Position numbers and translations under genes: made by a program. Shown piece by piece: positions 1 to 8,849 of a stretch of DNA of 64,000 nt. Below the pieces are notes generated by a model, which saw only the letters and a program-made list of their open reading frames with translations, was not told the origin of the DNA and did not search any database. The first letter of the stretch is position 1. Every line of letters starts with the position of its first letter. The stretch comes from Thermoplasmata archaeon (lineage in GTDB: Archaea > Thermoplasmatota > Thermoplasmata > Lutacidiplasmatales > UBA184), in assembly GCA_021828195.1 (NCBI GenBank), contig JAKASQ010000001.1, forward strand, positions 62,001-126,000, read 5' to 3'.

Positions 1-892
1 CCGCGTACGGACGCGCCGCCACCTCCGTGTCGGCGCGGATCTCGCTTCCGCTCCGACCCGTGACGTTGACGTCGATGATGTGGAGCTTGGAGTAGGGGAA
101 TGGATCGAAGAAACGCACCGACGGTCGTCCTCGGGCGACCGTCACGACCGCGAGACCCTGCGTGCCAGGGTGCTCCTGTCGGTACACGAGATCCGGCGTG
201 GACGTCCCGAAGATCGCACCGGGGTTGACGAGGAGTCCGCCGCCCGGTCCTTCATCCTGGTACATCACGTGGATGTGACCCCCGGCGTAGTACCCGCAGT
301 CGGGGGGCAGATCGGCCCGCGCGATCCCACGGATGTGCGCCTGGAGGCGGGGCGGCAGGCACTCCTCGACCGCCGCGTGGAACTGGAAGATCTTGAACCC
401 CGGCTCGGCCCGGAACCGTTCGGAGTCCACGTCACCGAAATACCCGCGGTCGAGCCCGTGGGACCGGCCGGAGATGCCGGCGATCCGAGCTCCGGTGGGC
501 TCGTCCACGAGGAAGGGGAGCTTCCAGCGCGCGCCCTCGGGGCGAACCGCCTCGGGTGCCACCTTGGCGAAGGCGCCGGCTTCGGCAAGGACGTCGAGCC
601 AGCTGGTCTTGTGCGCGACGTAGTCGTGCGAGCCGTAGATGGCGTAGATCCGGGTTCCGTCCATCGAGAGCTGACGGAGGGCCGCCGCGACCGGCGCGAC
701 CTCCGCCGGGTCCGGTACGGGTGTGTGGAAGAGGTCGCCCGAGATGAGCAGGAACTCGGCATGCTCGACGCGGACCTGGGCGATTGAGCGAAGGACGCTC
801 TCGCGCAGGAGACCCCGCAGCGGGGCGTCTCGGGGCCAGGCCCCGACGTGCGCATCGGCGAGGTGGGCGAAGACGAACCGGTCCGAAGCCAT
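1..892 (-). CDS. Mre11/SbcD-type DNA repair exonuclease (partial, runs off left edge)
   Basis: Metallophosphoesterase of the Mre11/SbcD class, which with Rad50 processes DNA double-strand breaks. The visible 297 N-terminal residues hold the phosphoesterase motifs in order: HLADAH (D13 and H15 bind metal), GDLFH near residue 53, YGSHDY near 90 and GGHIH near 200. I start at the ATG at 892, which directly precedes motif I as in the family. The C-terminus lies outside the window. It is the second gene of a minus-strand pair, 6 nt after a small membrane-anchored protein. The family call is firm; the partner Rad50 is not visible. Confidence 0.88.
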   Translation of the reverse strand, partial: MASDRFVFAHLADAHVGAWPRDAPLRGLLRESVLRSIAQVRVEHAEFLLISGDLFHTPVPDPAEVAPVAAALRQLSMDGTRIYAIYGSHDYVAHKTSWLDVLAEAGAFAKVAPEAVRPEGARWKLPFLVDEPTGARIAGISGRSHGLDRGYFGDVDSERFRAEPGFKIFQFHAAVEECLPPRLQAHIRGIARADLPPDCGYYAGGHIHVMYQDEGPGGGLLVNPGAIFGTSTPDLVYRQEHPGTQGLAVVTVARGRPSVRFFDPFPYSKLHIIDVNVTGRSGSEIRADTEVAARPYA

Positions 893-898
893 GGATCT

Positions 899-1261
899 CT
901 ACCGGACCGATTCGGGTGGGCCCTTGCGCGGGCCGTTGCGGCTGCGGTCCCGGAGGGCCGCGGAGATGCCGCTCGCCGCGCCCACCAGGAGGATCCCGAA
1001 CGGCAGCAGATCGTCGCGGCTGAACCGCGGGACCGAGGATTCCGCGGGGGCGCTCTTCGGCGACGCGGAGGACTTGGGGGCGGGCGGCACCGCCGCGGCG
1101 GCGGCCGAAAGGGAGCGCACCGTGAGGTCCATGATCTCGAAGAGCTCGGTCGCTTCCTCCATCGTGATCTGCCGGTTGCGCAGGCGGCCGACGAGAAAGA
1201 CGTAGCGCGCGCTGGAGCTCGCGGTGCCTCCCATCGGTGCTTTGGGCCTCGAGGTCGCCAT
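899..1261 (-). CDS. Small protein with C-terminal membrane segment, upstream of Mre11
   Basis: Unrecognised 120-residue protein. After a short N-terminus comes a charged amphipathic helix region (RLRNRQITMEEATELFEIMD), then an Ala/Ser/Pro-rich linker, then a hydrophobic stretch (FGILLVGAASGISAAL) near residues 90-107 that could be one membrane anchor, then a basic tail. The ATG at 1261 is chosen; another in-frame ATG lies at 1234. It ends 6 nt before the Mre11-like gene, so the two are probably co-transcribed, which hints at a link to DNA repair or simply shared transcription. No catalytic motif is visible. Confidence 0.6.
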   Translation of the reverse strand: MATSRPKAPMGGTASSSARYVFLVGRLRNRQITMEEATELFEIMDLTVRSLSAAAAAVPPAPKSSASPKSAPAESSVPRFSRDDLLPFGILLVGAASGISAALRDRSRNGPRKGPPESVR

Positions 1262-1374
1262 CGAATCGTGCCGTCCGGAACCGTCCCATGCGGAGCGGGC
1301 TCTTGAAGCGTCGGGGAGCGCGGGAGGTGGGCTTCCGCGAGGAGTTATAGAGGCCACCGGCCCTTCCTACCGCG

Positions 1375-1737
1375 ATGGCATCTCCGCCCGAGGCCCCGCA
1401 CTCCGACGAGCGCGAACGCCACCTGCACGTGCGACTTTCGGAGTCCCGAGGCGCGATCTACGATCTCATCACCGAGTACCTCCAGGCCGCCGGCAAGGCG
1501 CCCGACTGGTACTGGCGGACGGCCGGCCGTCTCGAAGGCAGCGAGGCCGACAACCTCGAGGAGATGCTCTCGAGCGCCTTCGAGGCGGGCGCGTTCATCG
1601 CCCACGAGCATCCCGAGGACGTCGAGTTCGTCTGGGTCACGGAAGAGGACTGCGACAAGGAGCGTCGCCGGGAGGAGCGTGGCGAGCAGCGCGAGGAAGC
1701 GCGGAAGGAACGCTCCACGATGAGCCACTACGCCTAG
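1375..1737 (+). CDS. Hypothetical acidic/charged 120-aa protein
   Basis: Unrecognised soluble protein. The first 90 residues look like a folded helical domain with regular hydrophobic spacing (AIYDLITEYLQAAG, NLEEMLSSAFEAGAFIAHEH). The C-terminal 30 residues are almost all Glu, Arg and Lys and probably form a charged helix or tail. It is transcribed divergently from the gene starting at 1261. No enzymatic motif is seen. Coding is supported by codon pattern and the coherent hydrophobic pattern only. Confidence 0.6.
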   Translation: MASPPEAPHSDERERHLHVRLSESRGAIYDLITEYLQAAGKAPDWYWRTAGRLEGSEADNLEEMLSSAFEAGAFIAHEHPEDVEFVWVTEEDCDKERRREERGEQREEARKERSTMSHYA

Positions 1738-1784
1738 GCGGGGCCGCGTATCCGCTCATTAAGGCCCGGAACATCGGGGGACCC

Positions 1785-2222
1785 GTGATCGCGATCGCGG
1801 ACGTGGCCGTCGTCGTGTCGAACGCCAAGGCGTCGGCGAGGTGGTGGGCGAAGAACCTCGGATTCTCCACGTACACCGTCGGCGGTTCCGGGCACGCGAT
1901 CCTCGTGGCCCCGCCGGGCGATCGGTTCGTTCTGCATCTGTGCGAGGGCTTCGCTCCGCTCGAGCCCGGAGACACCGGCATCGCCTTTGTGACCGACGAG
2001 ATAGACGCCTTGGCGGCGCGCATGGCCCAGGGCGCCGTGCCGTTCCCGGTGCGGCCCAAGAAGGAGAAGTGGGGCACGATGGCCAAGTTCGCCGACCCGG
2101 ACGGGAACATCTTCTGGCTCCTGGAGGTGCCCACGCCGATGGTGCGGGCGACCCGGAGTTCGCGCGCCCCGAGCCGAAAGACCCGGTCCGCCAAGCCTCG
2201 CGCCCGGCCTCGAAAGCGCTAG
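1785..2222 (+). CDS. Glyoxalase/VOC-superfamily protein
   Basis: A 145-residue vicinal-oxygen-chelate fold protein. It has the typical beta-alpha-beta-beta-beta pattern: an N-terminal strand followed by ASARWWAKNLGF, a middle strand containing FVLHLC, and a C-terminal FADPDGNIFWLLE that matches the usual end of a VOC module, where the last Glu often binds metal. A basic tail of about 25 residues follows. I start at the GTG at 1785, immediately before the first strand. The substrate cannot be told; single VOC modules act in aldehyde detoxification, dioxygenation or antibiotic binding. Confidence 0.8.
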   Translation: MIAIADVAVVVSNAKASARWWAKNLGFSTYTVGGSGHAILVAPPGDRFVLHLCEGFAPLEPGDTGIAFVTDEIDALAARMAQGAVPFPVRPKKEKWGTMAKFADPDGNIFWLLEVPTPMVRATRSSRAPSRKTRSAKPRARPRKR

Positions 2223-2333
2223 GTGCTCCGAGAACGCGGGCCGAGAGGTCGATGGGCACAGGGGGTTCGGCCCGGCGTCGCCGGTCCTCTTGGGGCCGTC
2301 CAGCCCCGGAGGCGTTCGCAGGTCCGTAGGGTT

Positions 2334-4460
2334 CTAGATCCCGATGACCGCGTGGGCCACGATGAGCGCGATGAACAGGATCGAGACGGTGTTCACGACC
2401 TTGATGAGCGGATTGATGGCGGGTCCCGCGGTGTCCTTCGTCGCATCCCCGACGGTGTCGCCGACGACGGCCGCCTTGTGCGCGTCGGAGCCCTTGCCAC
2501 CGAAGTGACCGAGCTCGATGTACTTCTTGCCGTTGTCCCAGGCGGCGCCGCCCGTGGTCATCAGGATCGCGAGCGGGAAACCGGAGAGGATGACCCCGAG
2601 CAGGACGCCCGCGAGCGCGATGGGCCCGAGCAGGAAGCCGACCGCGAGCGGGACGGAGACCGCGATGATCGCGGGCACGGCGAGCTGCCGGATCGCCGTG
2701 ACCGTGACGATGTCGACGCACGTGCCGTACTCGGGCTTGGCCGTGCCCGCGAGGATGCCGGGGATCTCCTTGAACTGGCGGCGTACCTCGAAGACGATCG
2801 CCTTCGCCGCGACCCCGACCGCTTCCATCAGGAACGAGGTGAAGAAGAACGGCAGGATCGCACCGATGATCAGGCCGGCTACGATGAGCGGCTGGTCGAT
2901 GGTCAGCCGGCTGGTGAACGAGGTCCAGCAGGAGATCGTCACCGAGGAGCCGCTCCCGCACCACGCCTGGGCGGTCGCGAAGGTGTAGGCCGCGAACAGG
3001 GCGAGCGAGGCGAGCACGGCCGAGCCGATGGCGTAGCCCTTGGTGATCGCCTTGGTCGTGTTCCCGACCGCGTCCAGCGGATCGGTGATCGCGCGTGCTT
3101 CTGCCGGGAGCCCGGCCATCTCGGCGATCCCTCCGGCGTTGTCGGTGATCGGGCCAAACGCATCGATCGAGATGATCATGCCCGTGACCGCGAGCATGCT
3201 CGCGGCCGCGAGGCCGATCCCGTAGAGTCCGAGCTCCGGAGTGGGGGCGGTCGTCCAGCCCTGCCAGCCCACGGCGGTGTAGGCAACCAGGATGGCTCCC
3301 ACGATCGCGATGCCCGAGATCCAGACGGCCTCGAGGCCTACGCCCAGGCCGGTGATGACCGTCGTGCCGGCTCCCGCCTGTGCGGATTCGGCGATCTTCT
3401 TGACCGGCCGATAGCTCGAGTTCGTGTAGTAATCGGTCGCGAGGACGATCAGGACCATCACGACCAGTCCGACCACCGTGGCGACGAACATGCCCCAGTT
3501 GCCGTTCATCAAGGTGGAGTTGAGGTAGAATAGGCCCGCGACGCCGACGATCGTGGTCGCGCCGAGCCCCTGGTAGAGGGCGCCCATGATGGTGCCGCCG
3601 GGCCGCATCCGCACGAAGGCGATCCCGACGATCGTGGCCACGATCGCCCAAGCGCAGACGACGAGCGGATACAGGATCGCGTTGGGGTAGTTGGACGTGA
3701 TGACGCTCCCGATGAAGTAGGCGAGGAGCATCGCGCTGACGGCCGTGACGACGTAGGTCTCGAACAGGTCCGCGGCCATTCCCGCGCAGTCTCCGACGTT
3801 GTCCCCGACGTTGTCCGCGATGACGGCCGGGTTCCGGGGATCGTCCTCGGGAATGCCCGCCTCGACCTTGCCGATGAGGTCGGCGCCGACGTCGGCGCCC
3901 TTCGTGTAGATCCCGCCGCCGACCCGGGCGAAGAGGCTCATCAGTGACGCCCCGAAGAGGAGCCCGACCATGCTCGAGACGTTGCCGCCGAACGCCATGT
4001 AGAACCCGACGAGTTCGATGAGTGCGAGTCCCGCGACGGAGAGGCCCGTGACGGTGCCGCCATAGAACGCGAATCGCATGGTCGAGGCCAGATCGCTCTT
4101 CTCGGCCCGGGCCGCCGTCCGCACGTTCGCGCGGACGCTGACGTACATCCCGATTGCGCCGGCGAGCGCGCTGCCCGCGGCGCCGAAGAGGAATCCGATC
4201 GCGAGGGCGGGTCCGATGCCGCTGATGCCGAACGCGAAGGCGATGATGATCGCGAGGGCGATCGCCACGCTGAACACGATCGTGTACTCGCGGCGCAGGA
4301 ACGCGTTGGCTCCCTCTCGGATCGCGTCGCCGATCGACCGCATCCGGTCGTTGCCGTCCGATTGGCGCAGGACGAACAGGGTCATCACCGCGGCATACGC
4401 CAGTGCGAGGACCGAGGCAACGAGGATCAGGATCTCCAACTGGAAGGTGCTCAGTCCCAT
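2334..4460 (-). CDS. hppA: Membrane-bound proton-pumping inorganic pyrophosphatase, K+-independent type
   Basis: Integral membrane enzyme that hydrolyses pyrophosphate and pumps protons across the cytoplasmic membrane. It is 708 residues with about 16 hydrophobic segments, normal for the family. The substrate loop DVGADLIGKVEAG and the acidic motif DNVGDNVGDCAGMAADLFE are intact. The stretch GNTTKAITKGYAIGS has Lys and Thr at the two positions that separate K+-independent (Lys/Thr) from K+-dependent (Ala/Gly) enzymes; known K+-independent members pump H+. A T-rich promoter-like element lies at 4499-4510, about 45 nt upstream of the start on this strand. It recovers energy from pyrophosphate made by tRNA charging and biosynthesis. 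Confidence 0.96.
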   Translation of the reverse strand: MGLSTFQLEILILVASVLALAYAAVMTLFVLRQSDGNDRMRSIGDAIREGANAFLRREYTIVFSVAIALAIIIAFAFGISGIGPALAIGFLFGAAGSALAGAIGMYVSVRANVRTAARAEKSDLASTMRFAFYGGTVTGLSVAGLALIELVGFYMAFGGNVSSMVGLLFGASLMSLFARVGGGIYTKGADVGADLIGKVEAGIPEDDPRNPAVIADNVGDNVGDCAGMAADLFETYVVTAVSAMLLAYFIGSVITSNYPNAILYPLVVCAWAIVATIVGIAFVRMRPGGTIMGALYQGLGATTIVGVAGLFYLNSTLMNGNWGMFVATVVGLVVMVLIVLATDYYTNSSYRPVKKIAESAQAGAGTTVITGLGVGLEAVWISGIAIVGAILVAYTAVGWQGWTTAPTPELGLYGIGLAAASMLAVTGMIISIDAFGPITDNAGGIAEMAGLPAEARAITDPLDAVGNTTKAITKGYAIGSAVLASLALFAAYTFATAQAWCGSGSSVTISCWTSFTSRLTIDQPLIVAGLIIGAILPFFFTSFLMEAVGVAAKAIVFEVRRQFKEIPGILAGTAKPEYGTCVDIVTVTAIRQLAVPAIIAVSVPLAVGFLLGPIALAGVLLGVILSGFPLAILMTTGGAAWDNGKKYIELGHFGGKGSDAHKAAVVGDTVGDATKDTAGPAINPLIKVVNTVSILFIALIVAHAVIGI

Positions 4461-4498
4461 GACGCTACTCCGTGGTGCTGGTCGCGCGTACCGGCCGC

Positions 4499-4510
4499 TC
4501 TATTAAAAAA
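4499..4510 (-). promoter_or_regulatory. TATA-like element for the pyrophosphatase gene
   Basis: On the minus strand this reads TTTTTTAATAGA, an AT-rich block in GC-rich surroundings, 39-50 nt before the start codon. It implies a short leader of about 15 nt. Confidence 0.5.
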
Positions 4511-4608
4511 GAATGGTCGGGGCAGTAGGCCCGCTTCGTTGGACGTTTCCTCCTGCGCCGTCGATGGGCGGGTCGTTCTCGAGCGGAGGAGGCTCTCCGC
4601 GTCTTCGA

Positions 4609-6528
4609 TCAGGGTTCGAAGGCGCGTTCGCGCACGCGGCGGGAGACCCGGTCGATGAACTCGGGGCGCGAGAGCGAGGTGAACCCCTTCGAGCCCCGGA
4701 TTCGAAGTGCGACGGTCCCGTCCGCGATCTCTTGATCGCCCACGACCGCGATGTACGGGACCCGCTCGACCTCGGCCTCGCGCACCCTCTTCGGGAGGGT
4801 TTCGAGCGTGTCGGAGACCTCGACGCGCAGGTGGCTCGCCCGTAGCTCCTCCAACAATCCCTGGGCGAGCTCTACGTGCCGGTCGGTGACGGGGAGGATC
4901 CGGACCTGGACCGGGCACAGCCACGGGGGCAATCGTCCATTGCAATGTTCGAGCAGGACCCCCAAGAACCGCTCCCAGCTCCCGAGGATGACCCGATGGA
5001 TGACCACCGGAACGTGCATCTTCCCGTCGGCGCCCTGGTACTCGAGTCCGAAGCGGATGGGCATCTGGTAGTCGAGCTGGATCGTGCCGGTCTGCCAGGG
5101 CCGGCCGATGCTGTCCCGAACGTGGATGTCGATCTTGGGACCGTAGAAGGCTCCCTCGCCGGGGGACACGCGGTACTTCACACCGGATTCCTTGAGCAGT
5201 TTCTCGAGGGTCGCCTCGGCCCGATCCCAGGTCTCCTTCTCTCCCAGGAACGTCGCGGGGCGCGTGGAAAGCTCGTAGCTCCACTCCAGCTTGCAGGTCG
5301 TGAACGCGCTGCGTACCCATTCGAGGAGCACTCGGAGCTCCCCTTCGATCTGGTCCTCCGAGACGAAGAGGTGGGCGTCGTCCTGAACGAATTCCCGAAC
5401 GCGGGTCATCCCGTGCAGGGTGCCGCTGGTCTCGTTCCGGTGCAGCGGAGCGAACTCTGCGAGGCGGAGTGGCAATTCGCGGTAGCTCCGGGCGCGGGAC
5501 CGGAAGATCATCATCGAGCCCGGGCAGTTCATCGGCTTCCAGCCAAAGGTCCGGTCCTCGCTCGTCGTCAGGAACATATTCTCTCGGTAGTGCTCCCAAT
5601 GACCGCTCGTCTGGTAGACGGAGATGTCGAACAGGAGAGGGGTGCGAACCTCTGAGTATCCGGATTCGTTCAGGTGTTCGGTCACGAACCGTTCCAGCTC
5701 GCGAACCACGATCATCCCTTTCGGGAGCCACACGGGGAAGCCGGGGCTCTCCTCGAAGAAGGTAAACAGCTCGAGCTTCGCGCCCATGGCACGGTGATCG
5801 CGCGCTTCGGCCTCCTTGCGCATCTTGAGGTAGGCATCCAGCTGAGCCCGAGTGGGGAACCCGACCCCGCGCACCCGCTGGATCGAGGTCGCCGCCGTTC
5901 CCTCCTCGGCCTTGACGGCCGAGAATCCGAGGATGTGGACGCCCTCGAGCCAGTGGACGTCGGGGACGTGAGGTCCGCGGCAGAGATCGACGAAGTCGCC
6001 CGTCGAGTACACCGAGACCATCTCCCCTTCCGGCGCCTCATGGATGTACCGGAGCTTGTGGGGATTCGCGGCGAACAATTCCTCGGCCTCGGCTCTCGAG
6101 ATCTCGCGTCGTTGGAACCGGTCCCCCGCGCGGACGGTGCGATGGATCACGCGGCGCATCTCCTCGAGGTCCTCGGGGGTCAGGGGTCGGACATCGAAAT
6201 CGTAGAAGAACCCCTCGTCGGTCGGGGGTCCGTGGGTCGGCTTTGCTTCCGGGATGATTTCCGTCAGTGCCTTCGCTACGAGATGGGCGGCCGAGTGCTG
6301 GAGGATGTCCCGGCCCGCTCGGTCCTCGAAGGTGAGCGGTGAGAGCGAGGCGCCGGCCTCGACCCGGCGGTCGAGATCGACGGGGACCCCATCGAGGATC
6401 GCGGCGAGGTGCGTCGCGGATTCCTCCGGCCGCCACGCTTGAAGGATCTCCCGTACGGTACAGCCGCGAAGGACCTCCCGCACGCTCGCGTCCGGAAGCC
6501 GTACGGTCACCGTGTTGGAATCGGACAT
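4609..6528 (-). CDS. thrS: Threonyl-tRNA synthetase, bacterial-type with TGS and editing domains
   Basis: Charges tRNA-Thr with threonine. The 639-residue chain carries an N-terminal TGS domain, an editing domain with HSAAH near residue 85 and DLCRGPH (C and H of the HxxxH/CxxxH site), the class II catalytic core with zinc ligands in MNCPGSM, DDAHLF and VVIHRV, motif 2 (FAPLHRNETSG) and motif 3 (ILGSWERF), and a C-terminal anticodon-binding domain. This is the bacterial architecture; most euryarchaea instead have an N-terminal D-aminoacyl-tRNA-deacylase-like editing domain. The ATG at 6528 gives the normal start of the TGS domain; an upstream extension to 6708 has no family support. Confidence 0.95.
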   Translation of the reverse strand: MSDSNTVTVRLPDASVREVLRGCTVREILQAWRPEESATHLAAILDGVPVDLDRRVEAGASLSPLTFEDRAGRDILQHSAAHLVAKALTEIIPEAKPTHGPPTDEGFFYDFDVRPLTPEDLEEMRRVIHRTVRAGDRFQRREISRAEAEELFAANPHKLRYIHEAPEGEMVSVYSTGDFVDLCRGPHVPDVHWLEGVHILGFSAVKAEEGTAATSIQRVRGVGFPTRAQLDAYLKMRKEAEARDHRAMGAKLELFTFFEESPGFPVWLPKGMIVVRELERFVTEHLNESGYSEVRTPLLFDISVYQTSGHWEHYRENMFLTTSEDRTFGWKPMNCPGSMMIFRSRARSYRELPLRLAEFAPLHRNETSGTLHGMTRVREFVQDDAHLFVSEDQIEGELRVLLEWVRSAFTTCKLEWSYELSTRPATFLGEKETWDRAEATLEKLLKESGVKYRVSPGEGAFYGPKIDIHVRDSIGRPWQTGTIQLDYQMPIRFGLEYQGADGKMHVPVVIHRVILGSWERFLGVLLEHCNGRLPPWLCPVQVRILPVTDRHVELAQGLLEELRASHLRVEVSDTLETLPKRVREAEVERVPYIAVVGDQEIADGTVALRIRGSKGFTSLSRPEFIDRVSRRVRERAFEP

Positions 6529-6660
6529 CGAACCTCGGAGGGCGAGACGACCTCCTCCCTCCCCAAAAAGGGTTCGGACCAGAGGTTCCCCCGACCGGCA
6601 CCGTTCCCGCGGGCGGCCGGCATCGCTTTCTACGCGGCGCGCATCGGGCGGCGGCGAACC

Positions 6661-6951
6661 ATGCCGAACTACGTGTTCCTCGTGCAATTGACCGATCAAG
6701 GAATCCACACGGTGAAGGACTCACCCAAGCGCGCCAATGATTTCGAGCGCGCGATCACCGCGGCCGGCGGAAGGGTAACCGCGAGCCTGCACACCATGGG
6801 GATCTACGACGCGGTGGTCACCGCGGAACTCCCTTCGGACGAGGTGGCGAACCGCCTCGCGCTCGGAGTAGGGCTGAGCGGAGCCGCGCGGACCATCACC
6901 CTGAAGGGCTGGACCGACGCCGAGTTCCGTGAGCTGGTCGAGAAGCTCTGA
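6661..6951 (+). CDS. GYD-domain protein
   Basis: A 96-residue protein of the GYD-domain family, small alpha/beta-barrel-like proteins of unknown function. The signature segment HTMGIYDAVVTAELP is in the middle, preceded by a helix beginning DSPKRANDFERAI and followed by a strand pair ending in ITLKGW. The length equals the whole domain. It is divergent from thrS, separated by 132 nt. A weak AT-rich element CTTTCTAC lies about 30 nt upstream of the ATG. Confidence 0.85.
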   Translation: MPNYVFLVQLTDQGIHTVKDSPKRANDFERAITAAGGRVTASLHTMGIYDAVVTAELPSDEVANRLALGVGLSGAARTITLKGWTDAEFRELVEKL

Positions 6952-7112
6952 GCCGGCCCCGTAGCCCCGAGAACCCCGTGCGCCGACGGCGTCGAGCCGG
7001 GGAACGGAAGCCCGCGACGGCACGGGCGCGAGCTCGGACGACGGGCCGGGGTGCCGGCCGCTATTTCGATAAGGCCCCCGTCTCCTAGCGGGGCTCGTAG
7101 CGAGGCGAGTTC

Positions 7113-8114
7113 ATGACCGGGAAGACCGCCGTAATCTCGAAGACGCCCTTTCGGGTCACGTTCGCGGGCGGGGGCACCGATCTCCCGGAGTACTACCGGA
7201 AATTCGGGGGCGGTGCCTGCGTCGCGGGATCGATCAACAAAGGGATCTACGTCATGGTCGCGGAGAATTTCGTACCCTCCGAGATCCGCGTGAGCTACCG
7301 AGTCACCGAAGATGCCCGGCAGAGCATCGACGAGATCGCCCACAGCTCGATCCGCGAGGCCATGCGCCTGCTCCAGATCCCGAGCGGGATCCAGGTCATC
7401 ACGGCGACCCAAATGCCCTCTCGCGGCACGGGGATCGGTTCCAGCAGCAGTTGTGCGGTCGGGGTCCTGAACGCGCTCCATTCGTGGCGGGGCGACCGCG
7501 TCGGTCCCCGGCAGCTCGCGCGCGAGGCGGTCCGGATCGAACGCGAGATCCTTCACGAGCCGGGCGGAGTCCAGGACCAGTACACGGCGGCCTACGGCGG
7601 ACTGAATCTCATCCGGGTGGACCGGGACGACACGGTCTCGGTTCAGAGCCTGCAGGTGGACCACGATGCGCTCGAGACCCTGAATCAGAGCCTGATGCTC
7701 TTCTTCACGGGGGTCGAGCGACCCTCGTCGACCATCCATGTGCATCAAGCGAGCGCCGTCGAGCGTCATCTCGACGAGTACCGAACGATGAGGGATCTTG
7801 CCCTCATGACCGCCGCGGCCATCGAGAAACTCGATCTTCCCGAGATCGGTCGGCTGATGGAGGAGAACTGGGAGCTCAAGCGACGGCTCTCGGAGGGCGT
7901 CACCAGCCCGACCATCGACGAGTGGTGTGCCGTCGCGAAGCGCAACGGGGCCCTCGGAGGCAAGCTCATGGGTGCGGGCGGAGGTGGATTCCTCTTCTTC
8001 GTCGTGCCTCCCGAACGCCAGCACGACGTCCAGCACGCGCTCGGGTCGCTCGGCCTGATGAGGAAGCCCATCCGCCTCGATATCCGGGGCAGTGTGCTCG
8101 TGTTCGAAGAGTGA
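7113..8114 (+). CDS. GHMP-family sugar kinase, heptose-7-phosphate kinase-like
   Basis: Cytoplasmic ATP-dependent small-molecule kinase of 333 residues. It starts SKTPFRVTFAGGGTDLPEYY, typical of the D-glycero-D-manno-heptose-7-phosphate kinase subgroup. The phosphate-binding loop is PSRGTGIGSSSSCAVG near residues 102-117 and the C-terminal GHMP motif is KLMGAGGGGFLFF near 288-300. It probably phosphorylates an activated heptose or related sugar for surface glycans, but no heptose pathway genes sit beside it, so fucose or another sugar is possible. A TATA-like stretch at about 7060-7073 precedes it. Confidence 0.85.
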   Translation: MTGKTAVISKTPFRVTFAGGGTDLPEYYRKFGGGACVAGSINKGIYVMVAENFVPSEIRVSYRVTEDARQSIDEIAHSSIREAMRLLQIPSGIQVITATQMPSRGTGIGSSSSCAVGVLNALHSWRGDRVGPRQLAREAVRIEREILHEPGGVQDQYTAAYGGLNLIRVDRDDTVSVQSLQVDHDALETLNQSLMLFFTGVERPSSTIHVHQASAVERHLDEYRTMRDLALMTAAAIEKLDLPEIGRLMEENWELKRRLSEGVTSPTIDEWCAVAKRNGALGGKLMGAGGGGFLFFVVPPERQHDVQHALGSLGLMRKPIRLDIRGSVLVFEE

Positions 8115-8137
8115 GGGTCGAGGCGCGTCGGGCGCGC

Positions 8138-8602
8138 TCAACTCTCGGTGTTCAGTGCCCAGTCGTACCTGCAGACCGCCCGCGCGCCCTTCGCATACAT
8201 CTCATGATCGGTGGGCACCTCGAAGATCCCGGCGAAGTGCGCCCCGAGTCGCTCACAGGTACGGCGCGAGGCCGCGTTCTCCGGGTCGCACGTGACGATG
8301 ATCCTCGTCATCCCATGATCGAGCGCCACCGGCCCCAGCAACCGGCAGGCCCTCTCCGCGAAGTGCCGGCCCCGGGAGCCCTCGGCTACGAAGTACCCTA
8401 CGTGCCCCGCCGTGAGGAGGGCCGGGTGCTCTCCGATCCTCAATCGAATGGTCCCGATCTCCTCCTCGGATCCGTGGAGCGTGATCTTGTAGTGGTACTG
8501 CGGAACGCGGCCTCGAGCCGGGTCCGCAGGATCCTTCATCTGGACGTGTAGGTCGATCACGCCGTCGGTGAGGTGATCCTCGTTCAGCGTCTCCGTAGGC
8601 AT
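8138..8602 (-). CDS. GNAT-family N-acetyltransferase
   Basis: An acetyl-CoA-dependent acetyltransferase of about 154 residues. It resembles the RimJ/RimL type, which modifies amino groups of proteins or small molecules. Visible features are the strand EEIGTIRLRIGEH, the acetyl-CoA loop region YFVAEGSRGRHFAERACRLL and the C-terminal CDPENAASRRTCERLGAHF, a hallmark of the family. I start at the ATG at 8602; another in-frame start is at 8623. Substrate unknown. It converges with the GHMP kinase and is divergent from the M1 aminopeptidase. Confidence 0.82.
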   Translation of the reverse strand: MPTETLNEDHLTDGVIDLHVQMKDPADPARGRVPQYHYKITLHGSEEEIGTIRLRIGEHPALLTAGHVGYFVAEGSRGRHFAERACRLLGPVALDHGMTRIIVTCDPENAASRRTCERLGAHFAGIFEVPTDHEMYAKGARAVCRYDWALNTES

Positions 8603-8849
8603 TGCAACCTCGCGAGCGCCCACAGCGATGTCGATCCCGGCCGGGCCGGGTTCCCACCGGGCAGCGCTCGCAGAGATGAAAGCCTGTCGAACCCGCGAGC
8701 TCGCAGACCGGCCAGGGAGCGTACGCCGATCGGTCCCTCGGACGCCCCCGCGGAGTCGCGGGTTGGCTCAGCGGGATCGCCCCCACTGCGAGGGAAAGGT
8801 CCGCCGGGTTCTGGCGAGGGGATAAGTTGCCGACCGGGTAGGGAGGGGC

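Noticed and set aside
1759..3651. 630-codon minus-strand frame overlapping the pyrophosphatase
   Set aside because: Arg/Gly/His-rich composition typical of a shadow frame in GC-rich DNA; the pyrophosphatase frame contains all family motifs.
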